Below, piece by piece: positions 53,596-63,300 of a stretch of DNA of 64,000 nt (positions are counted from its first letter, which is position 1; every line of letters starts with the position of its first letter). Under the pieces are notes generated by a model. That model searched no databases. It had not been told where the DNA came from and was given only the letters and a program-made list of their open reading frames with translations. The translations under genes were made by a program, and so were the position numbers. The DNA is from Paenibacillus azoreducens (GTDB lineage: Bacteria > Bacillota > Bacilli > Paenibacillales > Paenibacillaceae), in contig NZ_AP025343.1 in the NCBI RefSeq assembly GCF_021654775.1, positions 3,067,501-3,131,500 of the forward strand. The letters run 5' to 3'.

Positions 53596-54766
53596 CGAGA
53601 AAGTGATCCGGGAAGGCGTCAAGCGGACGATTCGGAAAGCTTTCCCCGGACATACCGTTCATCTGGCGGCGTGTCCGGATGAAGCGGCAAATATCCTGAG
53701 AAACGGAAATATCAACGTCGTGCTGACAGACATATTGATGCCGGGAATGACGGGGCTTGAGTTCATGCAGCTGTCGCAAAACCGTTATCATCATATCAAG
53801 TGGGTCATCATCTCCGCTTATTCGGAATTTGCTTATGCCAAGGAAGCGATGAAACTCGGGGCCCGGGATTATTTGCTGAAGCCGATCGGCAAGGACATGC
53901 TGGTGAGCATGATTACGGAGCTGGGCGAAGAGGTGGAGCGGGAAGCCGAACTCGAACAGGAAGCCCAAATGCTGCGCCGTAATTTGAAATATTTGCGGGA
54001 GGGGGTGTTTCAAAGATGGGCGATGGGGCTGGATATCGGCAACATGGACATTGCCCCCTTCGTGGAACGGCACCCCAGTTTTCAATTAATCCTTGTCAAG
54101 ATTGAAAGCGAGGATGCGGTTCATCTTGAGCATTTCATTGTGGAGAATGTGCTGACCGAATTGATCGAGCGGTTTGGGGAAGGTTTCGTGACCAGTCTGA
54201 ACGGGAAAAGTTTGCTTGGCCTGATTACGGTCACATCCGAAGACGGGATGAAAAAATTAAGCGATGAGCTGCGGATGCATCTCAAAAAATATGTAAAGAT
54301 GCCGTTTCAAATCCAGCTTTCGGAAGAGATCCGGGATTTTAACAGCATTCCGAAGGTTATCCGCCAAATGGGACGCGATCCGGGAACGCTTGAATTCGAT
54401 TATTACGCGCCGGGAGGAAATCGGGCGATCGAAGTGGCTGTACAATATATCCGGGCGAATTACAATGCCGAACTGACGCTGGAAAAGGTGGCGTCTGTTG
54501 TATTCCTGAATCCGGCCTATTTCAGCCAGGTGTTTAAGCAGAAAACGGGCAGCGGCTTTAAAGAATATGTCATCGGATTGCGGATAGATAGAGCTGTCCA
54601 CTTGCTGGAGCATACTCAGCTGAAGCTGGCTGACATCGCGGAAAAGGTGGGCTATCAGGACGTAAAACATTTCACGCAAGTATTCCGTAAGCGCATGAAT
54701 GTTACGCCGACGGAATACCGGCAGCAGGCAGCCGCGGAAACCGGCATAAGCAGGATATGCACATAA
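53573..54766 (+). CDS. YesN-family response regulator, AraC type
   Basis: A 397-residue regulator. Receiver domain (1-120) with acidic pair VDDEK, phospho-Asp in LTDILMPGMTG and Lys in YLLKPIGK. A middle region is followed by an AraC HTH pair from about 300 (LTLEKVASVVFLNPAYFSQVFKQKTGSGFKEYV and LADIAEKVGYQDVKHFTQVFRKRMNVTPTEYR). Starts at MNILIVDDEK; an in-frame ATG two codons earlier (53567) is possible. Overlaps the kinase gene by 23 bases. Probable activator of the upstream sugar ABC operon. Confidence 0.93.
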   Translation: MNILIVDDEKVIREGVKRTIRKAFPGHTVHLAACPDEAANILRNGNINVVLTDILMPGMTGLEFMQLSQNRYHHIKWVIISAYSEFAYAKEAMKLGARDYLLKPIGKDMLVSMITELGEEVEREAELEQEAQMLRRNLKYLREGVFQRWAMGLDIGNMDIAPFVERHPSFQLILVKIESEDAVHLEHFIVENVLTELIERFGEGFVTSLNGKSLLGLITVTSEDGMKKLSDELRMHLKKYVKMPFQIQLSEEIRDFNSIPKVIRQMGRDPGTLEFDYYAPGGNRAIEVAVQYIRANYNAELTLEKVASVVFLNPAYFSQVFKQKTGSGFKEYVIGLRIDRAVHLLEHTQLKLADIAEKVGYQDVKHFTQVFRKRMNVTPTEYRQQAAAETGISRICT

Positions 54767-54884
54767 AGCTTGGGGATTCTTCAATTTTTTGCGCCCCTAA
54801 TCGCGTGATATTGAAATCATCGAACAAATGTTCTATAATTGTATTGTTATTGTTCATGATGAGCCAGTGAGAGGGGACGCACAG

Positions 54885-55931
54885 ATGAAGACGGATGATT
54901 GGAATGTCGCCGAGCGGATGAAAAAAGCGAACACACCTGGATTAAGCGTGGCATTTATCGATCACGGAAGATTAAACTTTCAAGGACACTGGGGGAAACT
55001 GGCTGTTGGGGACGAAGAGAAGGTACAGTCCGATACGTTATTCAATGCATGTTCAATCAGCAAATTTGCCGCAGCGATGTTAGCCCTTGTATTGGTGGAA
55101 GACGGGACTCTCGGACTGGACGAGAATGTGAGCGATCGTTTGCTTGCCTGGGGAATACCTGAACATTCGGAGTATGATTACATGGGAATTACGCTGCGCA
55201 GGCTGCTCAGCCATCAAGCCGGTTTTGCCGATCCGGAAGGAAGTTATGGCAAATATTCCAGAGAGCATGGTGTTCCCTCCATGGGGGAGCTATTAAGAGG
55301 AAAGACGGATTATAGCCAAGAGCCAGCCTCTTTAGTGGCGGAGCCCGGGACGCGTTTTGTTTATACGGATACAGGTTATTGCATCATCCAAGGGCTAATC
55401 GAAGATGCAACCGGTGAACCTTTTGCCAAGGTGATGCAGGACAAAATATTTGTACCCTTACATATGAACCACAGCAGAATCGTTGCATCGGATTTGGATA
55501 TCTGTACAGGGTCAGCCGCAGGACACAACAAGCATGGTGAACGGCTGCTTACGCCGTATACTGTGTACCCTTTCCCAGCGGCCGCCGGCCTGTGGTCAAC
55601 TCCATCGGATTTGGCATTCTTATTGATGGAACTTTTGGATTCTCTTCATGGAAAGGGGAAGCTTGGCATTTCCGACCGGATGGCGGCTGAGATGATCACG
55701 TCTCAAGGCTGTTTCCAATGGACGGGGCTAGGCGTATTTTTGGATACCGTGAATAATCGGCTGGAGTTTTCGTCTCTGGGCTGGGGAATGGGATATCAAT
55801 GCATGCTGATTGCCTATCCGGATACCGGCAAGGGAGCGGTGCTGATGATGAATGCGGACCCGGGAGTTCATCAGAATCAAAGTTTGCTTGGACAGTTGGC
55901 AGATTTGTGGCGGCACGAGCAATTCGGGTAG
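54885..55931 (+). CDS. Serine hydrolase of the beta-lactamase class C family, cytoplasmic
   Basis: A 348-residue beta-lactamase-fold hydrolase with SxxK in NACSISKFAA near 48 and a YTDTGYCI (YxN-like, with Tyr-Thr-Asp) segment near 150. Also RRLLSHQAGF, as in class C-type esterases and peptidases. No signal peptide, so probably a cytoplasmic esterase or peptidase rather than a resistance enzyme. ATG 54885 follows GAGAGGGGA; an earlier in-frame start lacks a site. Substrate unknown. Confidence 0.85.
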   Translation: MKTDDWNVAERMKKANTPGLSVAFIDHGRLNFQGHWGKLAVGDEEKVQSDTLFNACSISKFAAAMLALVLVEDGTLGLDENVSDRLLAWGIPEHSEYDYMGITLRRLLSHQAGFADPEGSYGKYSREHGVPSMGELLRGKTDYSQEPASLVAEPGTRFVYTDTGYCIIQGLIEDATGEPFAKVMQDKIFVPLHMNHSRIVASDLDICTGSAAGHNKHGERLLTPYTVYPFPAAAGLWSTPSDLAFLLMELLDSLHGKGKLGISDRMAAEMITSQGCFQWTGLGVFLDTVNNRLEFSSLGWGMGYQCMLIAYPDTGKGAVLMMNADPGVHQNQSLLGQLADLWRHEQFG

Positions 55932-55940
55932 CAGACAAAG

Positions 55941-55978
55941 AAAGGCCCTTGCTTCTCCAGCCGGAGGAACAAGGGCTT
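55941..55978. terminator. Bidirectional terminator between the hydrolase and lexA
   Basis: AAGGCCCTTG pairs with CAAGGGCTT around a loop containing a smaller CTCC/GGAG stem. Serves the convergent hydrolase gene and lexA. Confidence 0.8.
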
Positions 55979-56001
55979 GTACATTTTGTAAACAGCACTG
56001 A

Positions 56002-56628
56002 TTAATGAATATCCCGGAACAAGCCGACAACCTTGCCGAGGATCGTCACATGGTTCAGGCGAAGAGGCTCATAAGACGCATTCTCCGGCTGCAGACGGAT
56101 GTGATCCTTCTCTTTATAGAAAGTTTTCACCGTAGCTTCATCTTCGTCAGTCATTGCTACTACGATATCGCCGTTGTCAGCGGTCTGCTGCTGGCGAACA
56201 ATAACATAGTCGCCGTTATGGATGCCTGCCTCGACCATGCTATCTCCAACAACCGAAAGCATAAATACTTTCTCTTCACCGACATAATGTTGGGGAAGAG
56301 GAAAGTAGTCCTCAATGTTCTCCGTTGCGGTAATCGGTACACCAGCGGTCACCTTGCCGACTACCGGTACTCTGGCGACAGTATGCGTAAACAGGTTGCT
56401 GCTCTCGGACTCCTCCTGACCCAAAATCTCAATGGCGCGAGGTTTGGTAGGGTCTCTGCGGATTAGCCCCTTCTTCTCAAGTCTATCCAAATGACCATGT
56501 ACGGTAGAACTAGAAGCCAAACCAACGGCTTCGCCAATCTCTCTGACGGAAGGCGGATAACCCTTGGCCCGCACTTCGTTTCTGATAAATTCCAATATTG
56601 CCTGTTGGCGGCTAGATATCTTCGACAT
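56002..56628 (-). CDS. lexA: SOS repressor LexA
   Basis: A 208-residue LexA. N-terminal winged helix ([41 protein letters not shown]), hinge, and S24 peptidase domain. The cleavage site is Ala-Gly in GKVTAGVPI near 95. Catalytic Ser is in GDSMVEAGI and Lys in [14 protein letters not shown]. Divergent from yneA as in Bacillus, with LexA boxes between. ATGGGGA precedes the ATG. Confidence 0.97.
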   Translation of the reverse strand: MSKISSRQQAILEFIRNEVRAKGYPPSVREIGEAVGLASSSTVHGHLDRLEKKGLIRRDPTKPRAIEILGQEESESSNLFTHTVARVPVVGKVTAGVPITATENIEDYFPLPQHYVGEEKVFMLSVVGDSMVEAGIHNGDYVIVRQQQTADNGDIVVAMTDEDEATVKTFYKEKDHIRLQPENASYEPLRLNHVTILGKVVGLFRDIH

Positions 56629-56672
56629 TCCCCATCAACCCCATTAGTAACGTTTGGTAAAATTATAACATA

Positions 56673-56700
56673 GAACTACCGTTCGTACAAACACAAGTTC
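56673..56700. promoter_or_regulatory. LexA box(es) of the lexA gene
   Basis: GAAC-TACC-GTTC at 56673-56684 fits the Gram-positive SOS box GAACNNNNGTTC exactly, 45 bases before the lexA start. A weaker AAAC-ACAA-GTTC follows at 56689-56700. Predicts autoregulation. Confidence 0.85.
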
Positions 56701-56765
56701 TAAAAATTTGGAAACATTTGAAATAAGTCCAGAAATGGTTCGCGATCCCCAATTAAAAAAAAGGG

Positions 56766-56840
56766 GAACAATCGTTCGAAAAAACTATTGTGCAAAACAT
56801 GTGTTCGTGTTATATTGTTTTCATACAAGAACAAATGTTT
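56766..56840. promoter_or_regulatory. LexA boxes of the yneA gene
   Basis: GAAC-AATC-GTTC (56766-56777), AAAC-ATGT-GTTC (56795-56806) and GAAC-AAAT-GTTT (56829-56840). The last ends next to the ribosome site of yneA. Three sites on the yneA side suggest tight SOS control of the division inhibitor. Confidence 0.85.
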
Positions 56841-56854
56841 GGAGGAATCGAACC

Positions 56855-57238
56855 ATGTTAAAATACACTACATATCAAAGTATATATAATAATGAAGTTT
56901 CGGCAGTGACCGGCAGCAGCAGTTGGAGACCTGTCGAACGTTTGCGGGGCTTACAGATGATGTTTGAACGACGCTTGCTCATGAAACTCGTGCTTGCTAT
57001 TATGATCATGGTCGCCGGCGGCACCGGCATGGTGCGCGTTTTTGCCGGCTCCGCTCATGATGAAGTTCCAATGGAGAAGGTTGTAGTTTCCAAAGGGGAT
57101 ACGCTTTGGGAGATTGCGCGTGAGTATAAACCTGAGGGAATGGACACCCGGGCCTATATTCAAATCATCAAGAAAGTAAATCATTTGAAATCGGCCGGAA
57201 TCGAAGCCGGAGATGTACTTTCTCTTCCTATCTATTAA
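56855..57238 (+). CDS. yneA: SOS cell-division inhibitor YneA (LysM protein)
   Basis: A 127-residue protein. A cytoplasmic N-terminus of about 45 residues is followed by a membrane helix (LVLAIMIMVAGGTGMVRVFAG). A C-terminal extracytoplasmic LysM domain (VVVSKGDTLWEIAREY...LKSAGIEAGDVLSLP) follows. YneA delays septation during the SOS response. The N-terminal extension is longer than in B. subtilis. GGAGGAA precedes the ATG. Position and LexA boxes support the name. Confidence 0.9.
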   Translation: MLKYTTYQSIYNNEVSAVTGSSSWRPVERLRGLQMMFERRLLMKLVLAIMIMVAGGTGMVRVFAGSAHDEVPMEKVVVSKGDTLWEIAREYKPEGMDTRAYIQIIKKVNHLKSAGIEAGDVLSLPIY

Positions 57239-57252
57239 TTGCGGTTTTGCCA

Positions 57253-57294
57253 GAAGAGCTTGGTAAGGTTCATACCTTGACAAGCTCTTTTTCT
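57253..57294 (+). terminator. Terminator of yneA
   Basis: AGAGCTTG and AAGGT pair with ACCTT and CAAGCTCT, followed by TTTTTC. Confidence 0.9.
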
Positions 57295-57340
57295 CATGGC
57301 AAAGTTAGGTATGAATTGATGAATGGAGGAGTCGCTTTTT

Positions 57341-57526
57341 ATGGATATTGACAGCTTAGTCCAGCGGATTAACGAGCTTGCCCGCAAACACAAGGAAACG
57401 GGCTTGACGAAGGAAGAAACCGAGGAGCGTGCGAAATTGCGCGAACAATACCTTCAGAACGTCCGCCGTAATTTTAAGGCTCAATTGGAGTCGATCGAGT
57501 GGGTCGAAGACCAGAAGGATCGTTAG
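57341..57526 (+). CDS. ynzC: DUF896 protein YnzC
   Basis: A 61-residue helical-hairpin protein. INELARKHKETGLTKEETEERAKLREQYLQNVRRNFKAQL is the DUF896 signature. Belongs to the SOS neighbourhood in B. subtilis (yneA-yneB-ynzC). Here yneB is absent and ynzC lies after its own leader. ATG 57341 follows GGAGGAG; the upstream in-frame alternative has no site. Function unknown. Confidence 0.93.
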   Translation: MDIDSLVQRINELARKHKETGLTKEETEERAKLREQYLQNVRRNFKAQLESIEWVEDQKDR

Positions 57527-57570
57527 GCGCAACTAAAATAAATGAATAAGATGTTTAAGGGGGAACAACT

Positions 57571-58113
57571 ATGTCCCGTTCCTGGGAAAGAATGGTACAA
57601 AAAAACTCATCTCAACTAAACAAGCAGCGCAAGAAGCAAGGCAAACCTTCCCTTTCTTCCTCAAGCGGCTCGGCTACGGCCGACATTTTTAAAGGACGGA
57701 ATTATGTCCTGCCTATCACTTTGGTGGCACTCGCGGCGCTTTATTTATGGCTTGGCCTAGCCAGCCAGCAGCAAGCCATGAATTCATCATTATCTTGGAT
57801 TGTGGTCGTGCTGTATGTTTTGCTCGCGCTGGTTATTTTCCTGCGCCGTCCATTTCTCAAAGTGGACAAAAACTCGCTCTCAACAATCAAGTTTAATCGC
57901 GACCGGCGCCTTACCTCTGACCAGATTGAGAAGATTAAGGTCGGAGCCGGCTCCGTAGTCATAGAAATGAAAGGAACCAAAGACAGAAAAGGCAGAGTCA
58001 GAAAAGGCGGAAATTGGGTGTTTACCCGCCTTATCAATCGTTATGACACCGACGCCATGAGTGAGCGCCTGGAGCGTTTTGCCAAATCATTTAATATTCC
58101 TTTTGAAAAATAA
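57571..58113 (+). CDS. Conserved two-helix membrane protein of unknown function
   Basis: A 180-residue protein with a polar basic N-terminus (about 1-45, Ser-rich). Two membrane helices follow (about 50-66 and 73-91), then a basic cytoplasmic domain (RDRRLTSDQIEKIKVGAGSVVIEMKG). I do not recognise a family with known function. It lies between ynzC and a HAD phosphatase on the same strand, behind AAGGGGG. Confidence 0.85.
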   Translation: MSRSWERMVQKNSSQLNKQRKKQGKPSLSSSSGSATADIFKGRNYVLPITLVALAALYLWLGLASQQQAMNSSLSWIVVVLYVLLALVIFLRRPFLKVDKNSLSTIKFNRDRRLTSDQIEKIKVGAGSVVIEMKGTKDRKGRVRKGGNWVFTRLINRYDTDAMSERLERFAKSFNIPFEK

Positions 58114-58143
58114 TAGACATGACATGGGAGAGGGATGGGGATT

Positions 58144-58938
58144 ATGGGAATAACCGCTGTGTTTTTTGATTTGGACGATACGCTTTTATGGGATGAACGG
58201 AGCGTGAAGGAAGCTTTTGAGGCTACCTGCCAAATTGCTGCCGCCAAGACCGGCATCGATGCCGGGGAACTTGAGGAAGCGGTTCGGCGCGAGGCGCGCG
58301 TTTTGTACCAAACCTATGATTTTTATGAGTTTACGACTATGATCGGCATCAGTCCGTTTGAGGGTCTGTGGGGCAAGTTTAATGTAGGAACACAGCCTGA
58401 ATTCCTTCGTATGGCGGAGCTGATCCCGGAGTACCAGAAGGAATCCTGGCGGCGTGGGTTAAGTCATCTTGGAGTCGAGGACGAGGAACTGGCTCAGCTG
58501 TTGGCCCGGAAATTTGGTGCAGAGAGACGACTGCGCCCGCATGTGTATGAGGAAACCTACCAGGTGCTTCAAGAACTAAAAGGGCGCTATAAGCTTTTGC
58601 TCCTTACGAATGGATGCCCGGGATTGCAGCAGGAAAAGCTGGATGGCGTGCCGGAGCTGTCGCCTTATTTTGATGAGATAGTCATCTCCGGAAAATTCGG
58701 CAAAGGGAAACCGGATCAAAGCATTTTTGAACATGCGTTGTCCAAGTTTGGCATCGCTCCCCAGGATGCGGTAATGGTAGGCGATAAACTTTCGACGGAT
58801 ATCAAGGGTGGACTTGCTGCAGGATTGACGACGGTTTGGATCAACCGGAACGGTAAGCCATACCATTCCAACATCCAGCCGGACTACGAAATCAAACATC
58901 TGTCTGAATTGCATGGCATTTTGGCAAAATTGGGTTGA
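58144..58938 (+). CDS. HAD-superfamily hydrolase (YsaA/YjjG-like)
   Basis: A 264-residue phosphatase-type HAD enzyme. Motif I is FFDLDDTLLW, motif II LLLTNG, motif III Lys in GKGKPDQSIF and motif IV GDKLSTD. A helical cap lies between I and II. Subfamily IA; relatives dephosphorylate nucleotides or small metabolites. Substrate unknown. ATG 58144 is preferred over 58135, which abuts the GAGAGGG site. Confidence 0.9.
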   Translation: MGITAVFFDLDDTLLWDERSVKEAFEATCQIAAAKTGIDAGELEEAVRREARVLYQTYDFYEFTTMIGISPFEGLWGKFNVGTQPEFLRMAELIPEYQKESWRRGLSHLGVEDEELAQLLARKFGAERRLRPHVYEETYQVLQELKGRYKLLLLTNGCPGLQQEKLDGVPELSPYFDEIVISGKFGKGKPDQSIFEHALSKFGIAPQDAVMVGDKLSTDIKGGLAAGLTTVWINRNGKPYHSNIQPDYEIKHLSELHGILAKLG

Positions 58939-58978
58939 ACTATGGATTTTCTACGATGAACAATGAAGTCTGCATTGG

Positions 58979-59007
58979 CGAGCTTGCTCCTTAGGCAGGC
59001 TTTTTTA
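58979..59007 (+). terminator. Terminator of the HAD gene
   Basis: AGCTTGC pairs with GCAGGCT (one G-U), followed by six T. Confidence 0.75.
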
Positions 59008-59163
59008 TTGAGGTAAAGGTTATTTATGTGTTTATGGTGTGATATTTGTCACAATTTTGTGAACTGCCTGATGTTTTGACAAAGATAAAAGCATGTATAA
59101 TAGATAAGGTCCGGCAATCATCACATACATAATGTTGGGAAATGATATAAGGAGTGACAGCGG

Positions 59164-59574
59164 ATGAGGAGGAAATTTTGGCTGACAGGCGCCGTTTTGC
59201 TGGTCATGTTAGCTTTAGCCGGTTGCGGCAGCAGCGGGCATGACGGGATGAATATGGATGAAGGCATGATGGAACCGATCAAAGTGGATTTAAGCTGGAC
59301 TCCGGAACAGGTAAAGGTGGGAGAAAAAGTGTCCATTGAGGTTCAGGTAACCCAAAAGGATAAAAAGGTTGATAAGGCGGATGAAGTCCAGATTGAAATC
59401 ATTAAAGAGGGAGACAGCAGCGTCCATGAAAAGACGGAGGCTGCAAATGCGGGAGAAGGCAAATATGTCTTAGAAAAAACCTTCGATAGCGCCGGTACCT
59501 ATAGCATTACCTCCCATGTTACGTATGGCCCTCAGCATTCCATGCCAACCAAAAAGCTGACAGTACAGGATTAA
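59164..59574 (+). CDS. YtkA/FixH-like lipoprotein
   Basis: A 136-residue lipoprotein with lipobox LAGC (Cys 21), a Met/His/Asp-rich patch (GHDGMNMDEGMMEP) and a YtkA-like beta domain (VDLSWTPEQVKVGEKVSIEVQV...YSITSHVTYGPQHSMP). The Met/His-rich start and HSMP end suggest possible metal binding. The function of the family is unknown; FixH-type relatives link to copper and cytochrome oxidase assembly. Single gene with its own terminator. Confidence 0.85.
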   Translation: MRRKFWLTGAVLLVMLALAGCGSSGHDGMNMDEGMMEPIKVDLSWTPEQVKVGEKVSIEVQVTQKDKKVDKADEVQIEIIKEGDSSVHEKTEAANAGEGKYVLEKTFDSAGTYSITSHVTYGPQHSMPTKKLTVQD

Positions 59575-59593
59575 ACAAAAAAGCTTGAAACCC

Positions 59594-59629
59594 AAAACCC
59601 CCGTCCTTAAAGCCAAGGAACGGGGGTTT
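59594..59629. terminator. Bidirectional terminator between the YtkA-like gene and mtnD
   Basis: AACCCCCGTCCTT pairs with AAGGAACGGGGGTT, with A- and T-rich flanks. Long hairpin serving convergent genes. Confidence 0.9.
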
Positions 59630-59674
59630 GTCGCTAAAACATTCGTATCATGAATATTTAATGGAATAAAACAA

Positions 59675-60217
59675 TTAAGCCTTTTGGAAATCCGGATCTT
59701 CAATTGGGTAAGCAACCCAGCCGTTCTTTTCAATAAAGAGACGCACGGCGATAATTTTGCGGTTGTCCATCAGGGTGAAAAAGTGGTTGGTGTTTTCGGG
59801 TACGGAAATGACGTCGCCGGCTTCCAGTTCAACGTTAAAGTAACCGAGGTCGCCGCTGCCTTTAATGACGAAGATGCCTTTGCCGCCGACAATCGCGCGA
59901 ATCTCGTCTTCCGTATGTGTGTGAACTTCCTCAAATTTAGTTAACAGCTCTTCCAAGTTCGGCGTCGAGTCCGACAAAGTAATGACATCCCAGATTTGAT
60001 AACCGCGGCGGGCGGCTAAATCGCGGATCTCTTGATCATAAATGCTCAGGATCTGATTTTTTTGCTCATCATTTAATTGAAAGTTATTTTGAAGCTCGGC
60101 AGGCAGTTTGGCTGCATCCCATTTTTCATATAACACATTTTGGTTATTCAAGAATTCACGAACATTATCTTCGCCAGTGATTCTTTCGTTCGTATTACGG
60201 ATAACAATTTCCGCCAT
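59675..60217 (-). CDS. mtnD: Acireductone dioxygenase MtnD
   Basis: A 180-residue cupin of the methionine salvage pathway. It converts acireductone and O2 to the keto acid of methionine. Metal ligands are visible in EVHTHTEDEIRAIVGG (two His and a Glu) and a third His in ENTNHFFTL. Divergent from metH, so salvage and de novo methionine synthesis lie back to back. AGAGGGA precedes the ATG. The rest of the mtn pathway is not in the window. Confidence 0.95.
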   Translation of the reverse strand: MAEIVIRNTNERITGEDNVREFLNNQNVLYEKWDAAKLPAELQNNFQLNDEQKNQILSIYDQEIRDLAARRGYQIWDVITLSDSTPNLEELLTKFEEVHTHTEDEIRAIVGGKGIFVIKGSGDLGYFNVELEAGDVISVPENTNHFFTLMDNRKIIAVRLFIEKNGWVAYPIEDPDFQKA

Positions 60218-60386
60218 TTGTTAATCCCTCTTTTCCACTTGGTTTAATTCATATTATAGCGGGTGTTCTTCTGTTTGTCGATGCGTTTCTTTCGATAAAA
60301 TCAGGGCTTGCTGCCTTTTCTGGCACTTTTCTAATGCGTGGGATTCTGTTAAACTAGGATTTAACGTTTTGCGGGGGGGAGATAAA

Positions 60387-63300
60387 ATGAACAGACCTGG
60401 CTTGCAGGAATTGATGAAAGAACGAATATTGATACTAGACGGTGCCATGGGTACCATGATACAGCAGGTCCAGCTCGGTCCCCAGGATTTTGGTGGAGAA
60501 GAACTTGAAGGCTGTAATGAAATGCTGGTTCTTACGCGCCCGGATGTCATTGAAGGCATTCATGAAAAGTATCTGGAAGCGGGAGCCGATTTGATAGAAA
60601 CCAATACCTTCGGCGCAACTTCCGTTGTGCTGGCGGAATACGATATACCTGAAAAAGCAAGAGAAATCAACTTAAAAGCTGCTGAAATCGCCCGCAGGGC
60701 CGTCGATAAGTTCAGTACGCCGGACAAGCCTAGATATGTCATCGGGGCGATGGGACCAACGACGAAAACCCTTTCCGTAACGGGCGGCGTAACCTTTGAT
60801 GAGCTGGTGAACAGCTACGAGGAGCAGGCTTTGGCTTTAATTGAAGGCGGCGCCGATGCGCTGCTTCTGGAGACAAGTCAGGATACGCTTAATGTAAAGG
60901 CGGGAAGTATCGGGATTCGCCAGGCAATCGACAAGAGCGGTATCGCCTTGCCGATCATGATCTCCGGTACGATTGAACCGATGGGAACAACCCTTGCGGG
61001 ACAAAATATCGAGGCTTTTTACATTTCGCTTGAGCATCTGGATCCGATCTCGGTCGGTTTGAACTGCGCCACGGGGCCGGAATTTATGCGGGATCATATC
61101 CGCTCCTTGTCGGCCATGGCCAAAGCGGCTGTCAGCTGCTATCCGAATGCCGGTCTTCCGGATGAAAACGGAAATTATCATGAATCGCCGGATTCGCTCG
61201 CCCGAAAAATGGAGGATTTTGCTCAGCAGGGCTGGCTCAATATTGCTGGCGGATGCTGCGGTACAACGCCGGACCACATCCGCGCTTTAGCCGAGGTGAT
61301 GAGCCGGTATCAACCGCGCCCGATGGTAGGTACACATGCTCCGTCCATTTCCGGTATCGAACCGGTCTACATTGAGCAGGATAACCGCCCATATATGGTC
61401 GGAGAACGGACAAACGTGCTCGGATCTCGCAAATTCAAGCGCCTGATTGTGGAAGGGAAATTTGAAGAGGCTTCCGAAATCGCCCGTGCCCAGGTGAAAA
61501 ACGGCGCTCATGTAATCGATGTTTGCGTTCAGGACCCTGACCGTGATGAAGCCGTAGATATGCAGCAATTTTTGGAGTTGGTTGTCAAAAAGGTCAAAGT
61601 GCCGCTGATGATCGATACAACAGATGCGGAGGTCATCGACCTGGCCCTCAAATATTCGCAAGGGAAAGCAATCATTAACTCCATTAATCTTGAAGATGGT
61701 GAAGAAAAATTCGAGCGGGTGACGCCGTTGATCCACAAATACGGTGCTGCCGTCGTCGTCGGGACGATTGACGAAACCGGACAAGCGATCAGGCGCGAGG
61801 ACAAGCTGAAAGTGGCGGAGCGTTCCTATAACCTGCTTGTGAATAAATATAAGCTCGCACCGGAAGATATCATTTTTGATACATTGGTCTTTCCGGTAGG
61901 TACCGGAGATGAGCAGTACATCGGATCGGCGAAGGAAACGATTGAAGGGATTCGTTTGATCAAAGAGGCGATGCCGGAATGCCAAACCATCCTCGGCATC
62001 AGCAACGTATCTTTCGGTCTGCCGGAAGCCGGACGCGAGGTGCTTAATTCGGTCTTCCTATATGAATGTACGAAAGCTGGGCTCGATTACGCGATTGTCA
62101 ATACGGAAAAGCTGGAGCGTTACGCTTCCATTCCGGAGGAAGAACGCAAGTTGGCGGAGGCTTTGATTTATGATACGAATGACGAAACGCTTGCTGCATT
62201 TGTCGCTGCATTCCGGAACAAAAAAGTGGAGAAGAAAGAAAAATTGTCCAACCTTTCGCTGGAAGAGCGCCTCGCTTCTTATGTGGTAGAAGGTTCTAAG
62301 GAAGGTCTGATTCCGGATCTGGAAGCGGCTTTGCAAAAATACGGTCCGCTTGAAATTATTAACGGTCCGTTGATGGACGGAATGGCGGAGGTAGGTCGCC
62401 TGTTCAACAACAATGAGCTGATCGTTGCCGAAGTGCTGCAAAGTGCGGAGGTCATGAAAGCTTCCGTTTCGTATCTGGAGCAATTTATGGAGAAAAACGA
62501 ATCTTCCGTCAAGGGCAAGATGCTGCTTGCTACCGTAAAAGGCGATGTGCATGATATTGGAAAAAACCTGGTAGAAATCATCCTTTCCAATAATGGTTAC
62601 GAGATTGTCAATCTGGGCATCAAAGTTGCTCCGGAAACGATTATCGAGGCATACCGCAAGGAGAAAGCGGACCTGATCGGCTTGTCCGGCTTGTTGGTCA
62701 AATCCGCGCAGCAGATGGTTGTTACGGCGCAGGATTTGAGAAAAGCGGGCGTGGATGTGCCGATTATGGTCGGCGGTGCGGCATTGACGCGCAAGTTCAC
62801 GAAAACCCGCATCCGTCCGGAATATAACGGGATGGTTCTATATGCGAAGGATGCCATGGATGGTCTGGATTTGGCGAATAAATTAATGGATCCGGCGCAG
62901 CGAAGCTTGATGGCTGAGGAAATGAAGGCGGAGCTTGCGGCCATGGCAGCGGAAGAAGAGAAACCTAGAGTGCTGCCGGAACTGACGCGTGCGGCGAAAT
63001 CCAGCGTTTCGACCGATGTGCCTGTTCATATTCCGCCGGATCTTGAACAACATATTATTCGGAATTACCCGATCAACCATATTGTTCCATATATGAATAT
63101 GCAGATGCTCCTTGGGCATCATCTCGGTTTGAAGGGACAAGTGGAACAGCTTTTGGCCGACGGCAATGAAAAAGCGGTCGAACTGAAAGCTACCGTAGAT
63201 AACTTGCTGAATCAGGCTGCCGAGGAAGGGATTATTCAGGCTCATGCGATGTATCGCTTCTTCCCGGCACAGTCCCGAGGCAACGACATCATCATTTATG

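Noticed and set aside
60237..60386. Possible S-box or cobalamin riboswitch in the metH leader
   Set aside because: None of the conserved core motifs of either class is present and no terminator hairpin precedes the ribosome site.
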